DNA of 64,000 nucleotides from Neocallimastix lanati (nom. inval.). Taxonomy: Eukaryota; Neocallimastigomycota; Neocallimastigomycetes; Neocallimastigales; Neocallimastigaceae. How positions within the stretch are numbered: the first letter of the stretch is position 1; every line of letters starts with the position of its first letter. Location: positions 340,001 to 404,000 of the forward strand of contig JACVTC010000038.1 in NCBI GenBank assembly GCA_016946835.1, in the 5' to 3' direction. Below the pieces are notes generated by a model. The model did not search any database. It worked only from the letters and a program-made list of their open reading frames with translations, and was not told the origin of the DNA. Positions 31,894 through 43,734 of the stretch are shown in pieces. The position numbers were made by a program, and so were the translations under genes.

Positions 31894-32569
31894 TATTATT
31901 ATTATTATTATTATTTTTTTGTTTTATAAAAATATTCAATTAAAAAAAAATAATAATAAAGTGTAAAGTTTTCAATAATTGACATTTTAAATAAATATAT
32001 ATTTATATATACATTATATATACATTATTTTTACTAAAATTATTTTAAAATATATAACATAATATAATAATATTTAATTCATTAATACTACTCTTTTTAA
32101 TTTTTTTTTTTTTTTAATAGTATATCTACAACAACAATAACAATAACAAAAAAAAAAGGTAGAGAAAAGAAAAAGATGTAAAAAAAAAAAAAAAAAATCA
32201 AATATAAAAAAAAATAAAAAAAATAATAAAAGTTAAAAATTAAAAGTTTATATATCATAATAACTATCATTTATTAAGAAAATAAATTTATTAATTAATT
32301 GATTAATTTAATTAATATTTATATTTATATAATATTTATATTTATATTTATATAATTATTATATTTATATTATTTATATTTTTATATTTATATTCTCATT
32401 TTATTTTTTGTTATTTATTTATTTTTTATTCATTTATTTTTTATTCATTTATTTTTTATTCATTTATTTTTTATTCATTTATTTTTTATTCATTTATTTT
32501 TTATTTTTTTTATTTTTATTTATTTATTTATTTATATATATTTATTTTTTTTTTTTTTTTTTTTTTTTT
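31741..32569. other. AT-rich spacer with microsatellites
   Basis: Holds (ATTT)n at about 31790-31828, TA and TTA runs at 31838-31916, and a 15-bp minisatellite at 32402-32508. This is the 3' flank of the lipase gene on the minus strand. No gene seen. Confidence 0.7.
32402..32508. repeat. 15-bp minisatellite, about six copies
   Basis: The unit CATTTATTTTTTATT repeats about six times. It translates as a YFLFI pattern that is not a real protein. Confidence 0.9.
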
Positions 32570-35056
32570 TTATATTTCTTCATAGGGATAAAGTTCTCGA
32601 ACGACACTATAATAAAAATCTTGAACATTAAATCGATCGTAGAAGAGATTAATTGACCATCGATCATTCAAATCAAAATGATCCGCATGAATAGTTCCCT
32701 TATACTTTCCCCATTTCGCACTTTCAACGCCAACTAACCCGTCATTTTGAATTTGTCCAGATTTCTTAATAATTTGTTGTGAAATACTTAAGGGATTAAT
32801 GAACGGTATCTTACGCGACGCTCCATACGACTGATACATCACTTCCGGATCATCCGGGGTTAAAGGATTAAATATATTATTACAAAAATCGGTGGTGAGA
32901 ATACGATACGCCGGCGTATCAAAGATAGACATCATTCGACAAAGAAAATTATAATAGGAGGAGGTTTGCATTTCATACAGCTCAGAGAGTAATTCAATAT
33001 TGTAATGATCAATGATCGGTGAGGAAGAAGAATTAAATAAAAGTGAGGTCGCCGATAACGTATCATTAAAAGTTCTTGAATTTATTTCTTGAAGTGTATT
33101 CACTAATTTAAATATGTAATAATAAATAATAATTATATAATTATATATATAAATAAATGAATAAATATATTTGTATAATAAATATATAAATAAAAGAAAA
33201 TAATAATAATAATAATAAAATTTTATTTTTTTTTTAATATATATAATATAGGTACATATAATATATATATATATATAGTTTTTTTTTTTTTTTTTTTTTT
33301 TTTTTTATTTCTTATTTTTTATTTCTTATTTCTTATTTATTATTTTAAATATATATATATATATATATATATTTTGTTTATTTATTTATTTATTTATTAA
33401 TTTTTACCTTCCCTTTTTTTATTTTGATTTAAATCTTTTGAAAAAAATTTTAAAAAATTTTGACGCTTTTGCAAATGATTTTTATTATTAATATTAATAT
33501 TATTATTATTATTATTATTAAATAGTAAAAGTGTGGCATTTTTTTCGGATTTTGCCATAAAGGAGGCTTGAGCAGAAGGAATATGCTTTGGATCATTAAT
33601 CCATCCAACACCAAACATCTTTCTACACCAATCCATAAATGGAGAACCTCGATGTGGTGTCGAAAGTGTGGTCAAAGTTAAAATTTTAAATGATTTCGGT
33701 TTAATATGACTAATTAAATATCTTTATTGTTTTTTTTTTTTTTTTTTTTAAAAAAATATATATATATAAAATTATAAAATTATATATATATAGAAAAATA
33801 ATAATAATTTATTATAGATATAGAATAATAGAATAAATTTATTATATATTTAAATATATAATAATAAAAATTTTAATAATTTATAATTTTATTTTTTATA
33901 ATTTTTAAACATAATTATTTTTATTTTTATTATAATTATTAAATAACTAACCTACAATCAAGACCACCCTATATATAATACATAGCCAATTATTATTATT
34001 ATTAATTATATATATATTAATTTAATTTAAAAAATAGAAAAAAAAATTTTTTTTATTAGGATTTTTTTGTGGATTTTTAATATAAATATATATATATATA
34101 AATTAAATTTAAATGTAAAATACATATAAAATAGAAAAAAAAAAAAAAATTCTTTTTTTTGTTGTATTATACCAAGAAATAAAAAATATTAATATTAATA
34201 TATTAAAAAAAAAAAAAAAAAAAAGGGTATAAAATTTTACCATAGAATGTGCAATTAAATGAACTTTTTGATTTGGAAAGTTCGTTTTAATAAAAGTATT
34301 TAATTCATGTGCTCTATATTTAACACCTCCTGCTGGTGCTACTTTTGGAATTATTACTTTACAACCTAATTGTTCTAAATATTTTTGAATTCTATTCCAA
34401 TAATGAACTTGTAAAAATGGTATTGATTCTGGACCTTTTATATATATATTTTAAATATTAATTAATAAATTAAAATAAATAAAAAAAATACAAAAGATAT
34501 TATAATTTTTAAATGATAATATCAAATGATTAGTATAATAATTTACCTCGTTTATCAAAACCAAATAAACCTTTTTTTTATTGTAATTAAATTTATAAAT
34601 ATAAATAAATATTTAATTGATTAATTTATTTATTTCAAAATTTAATTTAAAAATGTCCATAAATTAATTTTTTTCTAAAAAAATATCAATATAAATATAT
34701 CATTATATATATATATATTCACCATGACATAAAACAATAGGATATTTTAAAGGTTTTGTTATTGTAGAAATATCAACATTTTTATATTTAGCAAGCTCCT
34801 GATTAAATGCTACTTCCTGATTATTTGTATTTGAAGTCTTTTCAAAACGAAGAACAGTATCTTTATTTATTTTTTCATTCTTTTTTAATAAATTCTGTGT
34901 ATGATGTGATAATTTTAATTTTTCTTCGTTTTTATCTTCTTTTATTATTATTTTTTGTATATCTTTCGGAATGGTTGAATAATTATATTTTATAAATAAA
35001 GAAATTTGTTTTGATAAACTGGAGATATTACTGCCATTTATTATTTCAGAACTCAT
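32570..35056 (-). CDS. Triacylglycerol lipase, TGL2-like (six exons)
   Basis: Exons on the minus strand: 34723-35056, 34547-34570, 34241-34434, 33952-33968, 33408-33721, 32570-33102. Joined they keep frame and give 471 residues. All introns are GT-AG. The alpha/beta-hydrolase landmarks are complete: PIVLCHGLFGFDKRG at the oxyanion region, nucleophile elbow AHSMGG (Ser183), STPHRGSP after it, Asp415 in NDGLV and His436 in ADHFD. The C-terminal pattern NDGLVGVESAKWG with DHFD is characteristic of the yeast Tgl2-type lipase family, which acts on tri- and diacylglycerols, mitochondrial in yeast. No clear targeting peptide or transmembrane segment is visible in the Lys/Ser/Asn-rich N terminus (residues 1-105). 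An Asn/Ile run lies in exon 5 between STPHRG and the acid residue. Exon 4 is only 17 bases and splits the elbow motif. Confidence 0.88.
33952..33968 (-). other. 17-nt microexon of the lipase gene
   Basis: The minus-strand sequence reads TATAG, then GGTGGTCTTGATTGTAG, then GTTAGT. It encodes GGLDC plus two bases of Arg and is required to join AHSM to RYLISHIKP in frame. Position and phase fit both neighbouring exons. Confidence 0.8.
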
Positions 35057-35094
35057 TTTTTTATTTAATTTTACTATATATTATTTTATTTTTA

Positions 35095-35129
<35 letters not shown>

Positions 35130-36830
35130 TTTATTTTTTGTTTTTAGTTTTTTTCTCTTTTTTTATTTTTAACTCTATTGTAATTGTGAATAAAAAATAT
35201 TTTGTATTACTATTTGTATCTGTATATTAAATTATATTAATTACTTTTTATTTTTTATTTTTTATTTTTTTTATTTTATTTGGATTATTTTAAACATTTC
35301 ATATTTGATTTTGATAATATGAGTAAAATAATGATAATAAAACAGGTTTGTTTAAGATTTATCTTATTATTATTATTTTTTTTTGTTACTATTATTATTA
35401 ATAATATATATATATATAATTTTTTTTTTTTTTTTTTTTTTTTTTGGAATATTAATAAAGTAATTAAATTTTAATAATGTTTAAAGTAAATATATTAAAG
35501 ATGGTATATTACAAATTTATAATTTATATGTTATTTTATCTTGTTTTATTTTGAGTTTCATTACTTAAATAATTTTTTCATTCAATTTTTGATTATATAA
35601 AAGTCAAAATCTTTATTTAAATATTATTTTTATAATACTAATAATAATAATAAAAAACTAACATATATATATAGAATAATAATCAATAATAAACTATATA
35701 CATAAACTTTTTTATTTATAATTAATATTATTAATATTCTAAAATACTATTTAAATATGTAAATGAAAAATATCTATTTTTTTTTTTAATTATAAAACCT
35801 CTATATAAAATAATAAGTATTAATAAATATTGATAAACATGAGAAGGCTATTAATTATTTTAATTTTATTTTGTTTTTATTAATATTAATACTTCTTTTT
35901 TTTTAAATTTTAATTTAATAATTGAATTTCATTGTTGTAATTAGATTAAAAATTAAAAAATATATATATATATATATAAATAAGCGCCTGTATTAGAACT
36001 AATTAATAAAAACAAATATAAAAACAAAAGTCGATGTATATATAAATATCTTATGAAAAAAATATAAAAAAAAAAATAAAAAATTATTTTTTTTCTACTG
36101 TTATTAATACTTCTTTTTTTAAAAGTTAATAATTAAATTTCATTGTTGAAATTTGACTAAAATTTAAAATAAATAATTAAAATAAAACTAAAAAACTGTA
36201 ATAAAAAAAAAACATAATTTCATATAAAAATTATGTAACAATTTACTTTAATAAAAAAATAATAATAATTTATTAATATATTATCATTATATTATAATTT
36301 ATTTAATATAATTATTTTCAATATATTTTTACTTTAATAAGTAATTCATATACTATAAAAATTATTCCTCGATTTTTTTTTATCTTTGAAAGAATTTATA
36401 TAAAACAATGAATTTAATAATCAAATAATATATATTTATATATGGAGTAATATACTATAACTATATAATTAATATAATTAAAATATATATAAAATAAAAT
36501 AAAATTTCAATATAAAAAAAAAAAAAAAATTTTAAATAAAAAAATAAAATTGAATAGCCTTGTAAAAATTCACTGCCAGCATAAATTGTAAATTGAAATA
36601 TATAAATAGTTATATATTTCAGTAAAGAATATATATATATATATAATAAACTATTAATCTTGTGATTTAATTATTTGATTATTTTAATTTTAATAATACC
36701 AAAATGGAAAAACTTTGATAATTATTTATTTATTTATTTATTATTTACTATTTATTAATTAATAATTATTTATTAATAATTATTTATTGATTATAATTAT
36801 TATTTATTCTTAATAATATTTATTAATTTT
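35057..36830. other. AT-rich stretch between lipase and truncated SINE
   Basis: The left part should hold the lipase promoter. (ATT)n lies near 35098-35126 and there are T-runs. A loose duplication is visible: TATTAATACTTCTTTTTTT followed by AATAATTGAATTTCATTG at about 35880-35935 recurs near 36103-36145. No gene seen. Confidence 0.65.
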
Positions 36831-37133
36831 TTTTTAGACAAGAATTTTTTTTTTATTGACTGAAGACTTTTGTCTCCCCCATATGTTAATATGGGTGTAT
36901 GATTAACTGCCATACCGGTACGGCGTCGGCGCTCTCAATTCCCCATACGCAAAGAAACTCCATAGAGAAGCACCTTACGCGATCCTCAAGGGAAAGCAGA
37001 GCCAACTATAGGTGGCTTCCTTACCATCCCAGAGGAGCTGGAAACTGTAAATCCTCTCAAACAAGGCTTACGCAATGGGATTCTTAAAGTGTTAAAAATA
37101 TAGAAAACATACCTAAGGGTTTTTAGACATGAA
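36831..37133 (-). mobile_element. 5'-truncated SINE (family A), minus strand, with imperfect target-site duplication
   Basis: The body at 36845-37119 is the reverse complement of the 3' part of the element at 43066-43485 (for example CCCATTGCGTAAGCCTTG and TTGAGAGCGCCGACGCCGTAC, one base different). The A tail appears as the T-run at 36845-36854. Flanks match as TTTTTAGACAAGAA (36831-36844) and TTTTTAGACATGAA (37120-37133), 13 of 14 bases. The tRNA-like head present at 43066 is missing, as expected for incomplete reverse transcription. The short open frame inside is not a gene. Confidence 0.82.
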
Positions 37134-37178
37134 AAAAAAAAAAAAAAAAAAAAAAACATTTTCAATTATTTATTCTTA

Positions 37179-37371
37179 TTTAATTAATTACAAGATAAAT
37201 AAAAAAAAAATAAATAAAAAATATATATATAAGATGTAAAGAATAAAATAAAATTCTTTTAAATAATATTTTGAATTTAATTAATTACAAGATAAATAAA
37301 AAAAATAAATAAAAAATATATATATAAGATGTAAAGTATAAAATAAAATTCTTTTAAATAATATTTTGAAA
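37179..37371. repeat. Tandem duplication, two copies of about 95 bp
   Basis: TTAATTAATTACAAGATAAA through CTTTTAAATAATATTTTGAA occurs twice in direct succession (about 37179-37276 and 37277-37368) with only a few differences (A-run length, GAATAAA versus GTATAAA). It lies just beside the truncated SINE. Confidence 0.9.
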
Positions 37372-38111
37372 AGTTATATATATATATAATACAATAATGA
37401 AAACTTAATAAAATAATCAAATACATATTGAACAAAAATATATATATCATTAATTGTTTGATTATTAATTATTTCTTACTATAGATGCACTTATTAATAT
37501 TAGAATTTATTATTTTTTTTTAAAAAAAAAAAAAACATATATATATATATAATGAAAATTATTTATCTTTGTAATGTTGATTGTTATTTAAAGTTATATT
37601 ATATACATAAAATTATTAATAAAAGCTTAAAAAATAAATTATAAAGCTTTTTTTTACTTCTTCTCAATATAAATATAAATTATTTAAATAATAAAACCTC
37701 TCATTAATAATAATAATAATAATAATAAAATTCAATATTCATTTTAACAATAAATACTCAAAGGAAAGATTTTTTTTTTTTTAAAACTTTTTAATTTTTA
37801 TTATTTTAATTTTTTTTCCAAAAATCAAACCTTTTACAGATTTCACTAGCTTTTAAATACATCAAAAAATTTTTAAATTTGTTTCTCTTTTTTATTTTTC
37901 TTCTATTTAATTGATATTGCTTTAATGCTAGTTATTAATAATGTTATATTTATTAACAAATTTAAATTTTCTTAATAGTAATAGCTATAAAAAAAATATA
38001 ATTATATATAGAAAAAAAAAAATTGAAAATAAATATTATTATTAATTGTTGTTATATCAAATAATTATGTTTGTTTTTAAATTTTGAATTTATATTGAAT
38101 TATTATCTTAC
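37372..38111. other. AT-rich 3' flank of the eL38 gene
   Basis: No independent gene seen. The missing last coding exon of eL38 should lie here. One candidate is a minus-strand exon starting at 37849 after an AAAAG acceptor, reading ASEICKRFDFW before a stop, but this is not well supported. Confidence 0.5.
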
Positions 38112-39346
38112 CTGGTGGTAAAGATTGATTAATTTTCTTGGCCTTAGTAGAATCTTTTAAAACATAGGTATATAAGTATTTAGAGCATCTAACCTTGTAT
38201 TTGGTTTCTCTACCATTTTTCTTAATCTTAATAGCTATTTATTAATATAATTCAAATTAAAAAGAAAAATAATAATATTAATTATAAATATTAAATAAAA
38301 TAAAATAAAATAAAATATTAAAATTTTAATATATTTATTATATTTAAAAATATATATATTTATTGCTATTTATGTTTGTGTAAGTGAAAAATAAAATATT
38401 TTTGTTTAATAAATTCTAGTTTCAATTTGATGAAAGTATTAATTTCTTAATAAAAAAAATATTTAATTATATCTCATTTTTTATTTATAATAATTTTTTT
38501 ATTCAAAAAAAAAAAAAAAAAAAAAAAGAAATAAAAATAAAAATAAAAAAAAAATAAAAAAAAAAAAAAAAGCAAAAAAAAAAAAATTATAATATAATAA
38601 ATTTTGAGCTTATAAAGGGTAAATTTCAATTTAATAATTTCAAATTTCAAATCAAATTAAATTATAAACTGAAATTTTAAATTACATTTCAAAATTAATT
38701 TTCATCATCATTATTAACTTTTTTTATTTGTTATAGCATTAATAGAATTGAGTTTTATCTTATCAAATTATAATTTATATTACTCCTACAGTATGAAATA
38801 CTGAGTTTTTTTTTTTTTTTTTTTTTAATTAATTAAAATGTATGTTACTTTAAACAATTAAATCTAAAATTTCCATATTATTTTTAATATTCCAAACAGC
38901 ATATTTCATATCAAATCTAATATGAAAATAGCAACAAATATGATATAAATTCAAAAAATAAAATAAAATAAAATAAAATATAATATAATAAAATAATCAA
39001 AATCTTTATAATTACATTGAGCATCCTTTCTTCTAACGATACTGAGAAAATCTTTAAGTTCATTAACTTGCTTTGGCTTAATGTATATATATATATATAT
39101 GTAATAAAATTATTTCAATGAAATTTGTTTAATATAATATTATTTAACCATATGCCAATAATGTAAATAAATAAAAATAATTTAGCACCAAAAGTATAAA
39201 TATAATTCAACAATTATAATTTATATAAAAATTTTTAATTTGAATGTACACATAAAAATATATATATAATAATTTAATAATAATTTATTAAAATAATAAT
39301 TTTTTATATATACAATATTCAATTATATGACTTTTAAACTTACCAT
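38112..39346 (-). CDS. RPL38: 60S ribosomal protein eL38 (RPL38), last exon unresolved
   Basis: Minus-strand exons: 39344-39346 (ATG only), 39016-39076, 38112-38234, then a donor (G/GTAAGATA) leading to a short unresolved C-terminal exon. The translated parts [20 protein letters not shown], then [20 protein letters not shown], then [21 protein letters not shown] match eL38 along nearly its whole length of about 70 residues. It is a structural protein of the large cytoplasmic ribosomal subunit. The first intron follows the start codon directly (ATG/GTAAGT), and the second is about 780 bases. Only the last few residues (usually GL-V-E-L or similar) are missing. Upstream, head to head, is the uL11 gene, and both promoters contain the 9-mer AACCAATCA. 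Confidence 0.88.
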
Positions 39347-39463
39347 TTTAACTAAATCAAGGATTTTACAACCTATATTATAAAAAAAAATATTATCCGC
39401 AAATGCTTAAAACGTAATTCCAAAGTTGATACTAATATGCACTAAGAATAGTTAATTAAGTTT

Positions 39464-39472
39464 TGATTGGTT
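39464..39472 (-). promoter_or_regulatory. CCAAT box upstream of eL38
   Basis: Minus-strand AACCAATCA, 118-126 bases upstream of the eL38 start codon. It is identical to the 9-mer upstream of uL11. CCAAT is the HAP/NF-Y binding core; function here is inferred. Confidence 0.5.
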
Positions 39473-40593
39473 GATCAAAAATATAATATAAAAAATACAT
39501 TATGGTTGTTTTGTTTTTGTTTGTGTTTTAATTAATTATTAATTTTTTGTATTTTGTATGGAATAATATTTATATTAAAGCTATAAACTATTCCAAAAAA
39601 CGAAGTTTTGATTTTTTCACTTATAAAAAGGGTTAAATATTTTTCTAAATATTAATTATTTTTAAATTTATATTAATTTGTAAAATAGTACGAAAATATT
39701 AATTTTATTAAATAATCTTTTAAAATATGAATTTAAATTTATAAATAAAATATTATTAATTAATATTTTTTTATTTTTATTTTTTTTTTTTTTAATAAAT
39801 ATCGATAATTATTTATATTAAGTATAATTATTTATAATATTTTGTAATTGTATTTTTTAATGAAAAAACAGAATCACTTTATTTAAAAAAATTAATTTTA
39901 TACAATTTTGATAGAGAATAAGAAAAAAGAAAAATAAGAGAAAGAAAAATCTTTAATTATATATATATATTTATTTTATTTTAACAATTCTTCAATAAAT
40001 TATATCATTTGTGCATTACATCATTTTTTTCAAAATCAATAAAATATTTTTTTTTTATTTTAATAAATATTCAGTAAATTATATCATTTCTTTTTAAAAA
40101 TCTCAAGTTTAATATATACTTTTTTTTTAAGTTTCTAAAAGTCTTTTATTCTTTACATCATTTTTTTTTTAAAAAAAAAAAAAAAAAAAAAAACCTTTAA
40201 AAAAAATAATATATTTTAATTAATAATATTTAGTTTTGAATGAAAAGAATTAGTAAAAAAAAAAATACATATGTATATATTTAAGTTAAAATATATATTA
40301 CTGTTTAAAAATGAATAAAGAAAAATTTTACTATTTATCTCAAAACAAAATATTTGAAATATGAAAGGATTTTTTTATTCTTTATCATTAAGCCTTTTAG
40401 AATTCAAATATTATACCTTTTTATATTTTAATTATTCTTAATATTTATTCATTAATAAATATCATTAAAATATAAAAAATTTTAATAAATAATAATAAAT
40501 AATAATAAATAATTATAAATAATTTATTATTATTTATTATTATTATAATTACTATTATTTAATTATTGAATTTATTGAAATAAAATTATTTTT

Positions 40594-40632
<39 letters not shown>

Positions 40633-40742
40633 TTAAATAATTATTTCTATTACATGAAATACATAAATTCTATTTACGTATACATTTTTAATATATATTT
40701 ATATAATTGAAATCTATTTTAAGTATTAAAATATTAAATTAT

Positions 40743-40751
40743 AACCAATCA
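40743..40751 (+). promoter_or_regulatory. CCAAT box upstream of uL11
   Basis: Plus-strand AACCAATCA, 154-162 bases upstream of the uL11 start codon, the same 9-mer as in the eL38 promoter. A second CCAAT core in reverse (ATTGG) lies at about 40814. Confidence 0.5.
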
Positions 40752-40904
40752 TAAATTAGTTGAATTATATTGACGAATCATATTTTGAAAAATCTATGAA
40801 AATTCAATTTACTATTGGTAGTATTTACAAAAGGTAACAAAAGGAAATAAGTGTAAAATTTAGTTAGATTCCCTCTTTTTATTTTAATAGTCTGTTTTTT
40901 AGTC

Positions 40905-41808
40905 ATGCCACCAAAGAACGATCCAAGTGAAGTTAAATACGGTATTGTTCTGTGAATGAATTAATGATATTTAAGAAATTTTTATTATTCGATTGTGTTC
41001 AAATAAAATATGTTGAATTGATGAATGAATACATAATGAATGTGTGTTATTAAATTTAAAATATATATATATTAATTTTCATATTTTTTTATGTATATTA
41101 TAATAAATAAATATATAATGAAATTTTTATTGAATTATATAAAATGGTGTTGATGAACAGTTGTTCTCAGAACTACTGGTGGTGAAGTTGCTGGTGGTTC
41201 TACCCTTGCTCCAAAGATTGGTCCACTCGGTCTTGTAAATATGAATAATAATATATATTAAAGAATGGTTATAAATTAAATGATACAATAGGGAAATAGA
41301 ATTAGATCATAAGAGTGAATATAATTTAAAAGAAATAAGAAAAATCATAAAATTTATGATAGATGAGAAAAGTAGACATAATTAATGTACAAAATATTAT
41401 TATAATTAAAATGGTAAATAGAACCCAAAGAAGGTTGGTGATGATATTGCCAAGGCTACCCAAGCTTACAAGGGTCTTCGTCTTACCGTTAGACTTGTTA
41501 TCCAAAACAGACAAGCTAAGGTTGAAATCGTTCCAAGTGCTTCCACTTTAATTATCAAGGCCCTTAAGGAACCAGTCAGAGACCGTAAGAAGGATAAGAA
41601 CATTAAGCACGATGGTAATCTTACTCTTGATGAAGTTATTGAAATCGCTCGTACCATGCGTGAAAAGTCCTACGCTAAGGATCTCGCTGGTGTCGTCCGT
41701 GAAATTCTTGGTACTTGTTTCTCTATTGGTTGTACTGTTGAAGGTCAATCTCCAGTTGATGTCACTGAACAAATCAAGAACGGTGAAATCGATATCCCAA
41801 GCGAGTAA
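40905..41808 (+). CDS. RPL12: 60S ribosomal protein uL11 (RPL12)
   Basis: Three exons: 40905-40941, 41161-41234 and 41422-41808, with GT-AG introns, giving exactly 165 residues, the usual eukaryotic length. [57 protein letters not shown] and [18 protein letters not shown] are near-invariant RPL12 segments. The protein binds the GTPase-associated centre of 25S rRNA at the base of the stalk. Codon use in exon 3 is less AT-rich than neighbouring genes (many AAG, CTT, GTC, ATC), consistent with high expression. The gene is divergent from eL38. Open frames on the other strand and in other phases within exon 3 are shadows. Confidence 0.97.
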
Positions 41809-43051
41809 ACAGATAAAATGTATACTTCAAAAAACATAAATAAATACACAGAAAGTTAGAAAAAAATAAAATAAAACGTTTAATGATATTTCAGTGTTAT
41901 ATATTATATATATAAATAAATAGATTAAATTATTTATTAGAAAAAGATTGTATTGGAATTATAAATTATGTCAAGTAAGAAAAAATGATTGATTTTTAAA
42001 GTGTTATTAATTGAATATCAATTTGGAGAAAGAGAGTATGAAATTTTTCAGGAATATTTTTACTATATAATTTTGTAAATTATTATAAATTAATTGAAAA
42101 GGAAAGTTATAGGATAACATAAATAATAGTAAACAATGAATGCAAATTTGGAATCGATTTGCAAAAAAGAAAAAATTTTTCTTCAAATAAATATTTGTAA
42201 TTTATATTTAAAAAATAAGGGCATATATAGTCAGATTATCGAAAATTATATTATATATTGTTTTGAATATTCATATTATTGATATTTTTAATTCTTTAAA
42301 ATTTTATATGTAATTTTATTAAACAGTGTTTTTGGATTTTGGATTTTCATAATAAAACAAAACAAAAAAAAAATTGAATTATTAAAATATGACTTTGGTA
42401 TAATTTAAACTATACTTATTATTATTATTTTGAAATTAAATATAATAATTTTTTTTTTTATAAAAAATTTTCAATTGCGTCTATTAAAAAAAAAAAAAAA
42501 AATTAAAAATGTTTATTTATTATATATTTAAAAAATAGAAAAATAAAAAAAAAAGAAAAAAGAAAAAATAATTAATTTTTTTTTTTTATTAATTTCGTGT
42601 TTTTTTTTAAAAAATACTCATGTAATTAATATGAATAAATAAATTAAGTTAGAGTTCGCAATTAATGAGACCATAAAAAAAAAAAAAAAAAGTATTATTT
42701 GTCCAAATTTAACATAATAATATTTGAAATAGTAATATGAAATAAAAAGTAAAATTCAAAATAAAGTTCATAGGCAACAAACCTAACTTACAGATTATTA
42801 TAATATCTGTTTAAAAAGAATTTTTATACTGGATTAGGGCTTGAATTGACAATATGAAAGAAATTATGGTCTTCTTCAAAAGCATTTGGCCCTACCAACC
42901 AAGACTATCTTACTGCATTTTCAACGTTAACACTCCTGGTTAGTTTTCGCTTATACTAGTCTGAATAATAATCCTTCCACCATGAAAGAAGTTAATGTAA
43001 GTAATTTTTTTTTTTTTTTTTGACAGGAAAAAAATATACTTCCTATGCTTT
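41809..43051. other. AT-rich stretch ending in a slightly GC-richer patch before SINE A
   Basis: The 3' flank of uL11 is followed by A/T runs. About 42770-43000 has ordinary composition (for example GGCCCTACCAACCAAGAC) but no frame; it may be an older insertion into which, or beside which, the SINE landed. No gene is supported. Confidence 0.55.
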
Positions 43052-43499
43052 ATTTTGATGTAATAGTCATCCAGTTCTTATCCTGGGTTGTTAACTCGTT
43101 GGCTTATCATACCAAAGGTCTCTGGATCGACCCCCACAAGTATCAAATCTTCACGTTTTTTCCCTCTGGGTTTTGCGTAAAAGGTTAGGGGTTAAACGAT
43201 ACTCAGGTAGGTATGTTTTCTATATTTCTAACACTATTAGAATCCCATTGCGTAAGCCTTGTCTGAGAGGATTTACAGTGTCCAGCTCCTCTGGGACGGC
43301 AAGGACGCCACCTATAGTTGGCTCTGCTTTCCCTCGAGGATCGCGTAGGGTGCTTCTATATGGAGTTTCTTTGCTTATGGGGAGTTGAGAGCGCCGACGC
43401 CGTACTGGTATGGCAGTTAATTATACACCCATATTACTATATGGGGAAGACCAAAGTCTTCAGTCTATAAAAAAAAAAAAAAAAAATTTTGATGTAATA
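43052..43499 (+). mobile_element. Full-length SINE (family A) with perfect 14-bp target-site duplication
   Basis: Flanking direct repeats ATTTTGATGTAATA at 43052-43065 and 43486-43499 are identical. The 420-bp element (43066-43485) ends in a 17-base A tail. Pol III-like internal boxes lie near the 5' end: an A-box-like TAACTCGTTGG at 43092-43102 (moderate match) and a B-box-like GGATCGACCCC at 43124-43134 (9 of 11 to GGTTCGANTCC), about 30 bases apart. The body has ordinary GC and includes TTGAGAGCGCCGA at 43385, and a CCCATATTACTATATGGGG hairpin close to the tail. A second, 5'-truncated copy is at 36845-37119. Open frames within it are not genes. Mobilisation would need a partner LINE. Confidence 0.87.
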
Positions 43500-43734
43500 C
43501 ATTTTTAAAAAAATACATTACATAATTTAAAGATAATAATAAAATCTATGTAAAAGATTAAATATAATATAAAATATTAAAAATTAAAAATGTAATAAAG
43601 AATAAAAAAATATATATGTTTAAAAAGTTAATAAAAAAATTTTTTGGTGTGATGTATGTATACTATATGTAATAACATGATCACCATGTAAATATAAAAT
43701 AATAAAACAAAGAAATAACATCTTTAAAATAGAT

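Larger units (their letters stand above)
39347..40904. other. Divergent promoter region between eL38 and uL11 genes
   Basis: The 1.56-kb spacer separates two ribosomal protein genes transcribed away from each other. It contains an A/T homopolymer pair near 40160-40193, an ATTT array near 40592-40633 and a CCAAT box close to each start codon. No other gene is seen. Confidence 0.75.

Noticed and set aside
41326-41772. Antisense and alternate-frame proteins over the uL11 gene
   Set aside because: They are shadows of uL11 exon 3, which is unambiguous.
43173-43388. Arg-rich small protein inside the GC-rich island, and a similar frame at 36899-37087
   Set aside because: Both lie within copies of SINE family A, in frames not conserved between copies.
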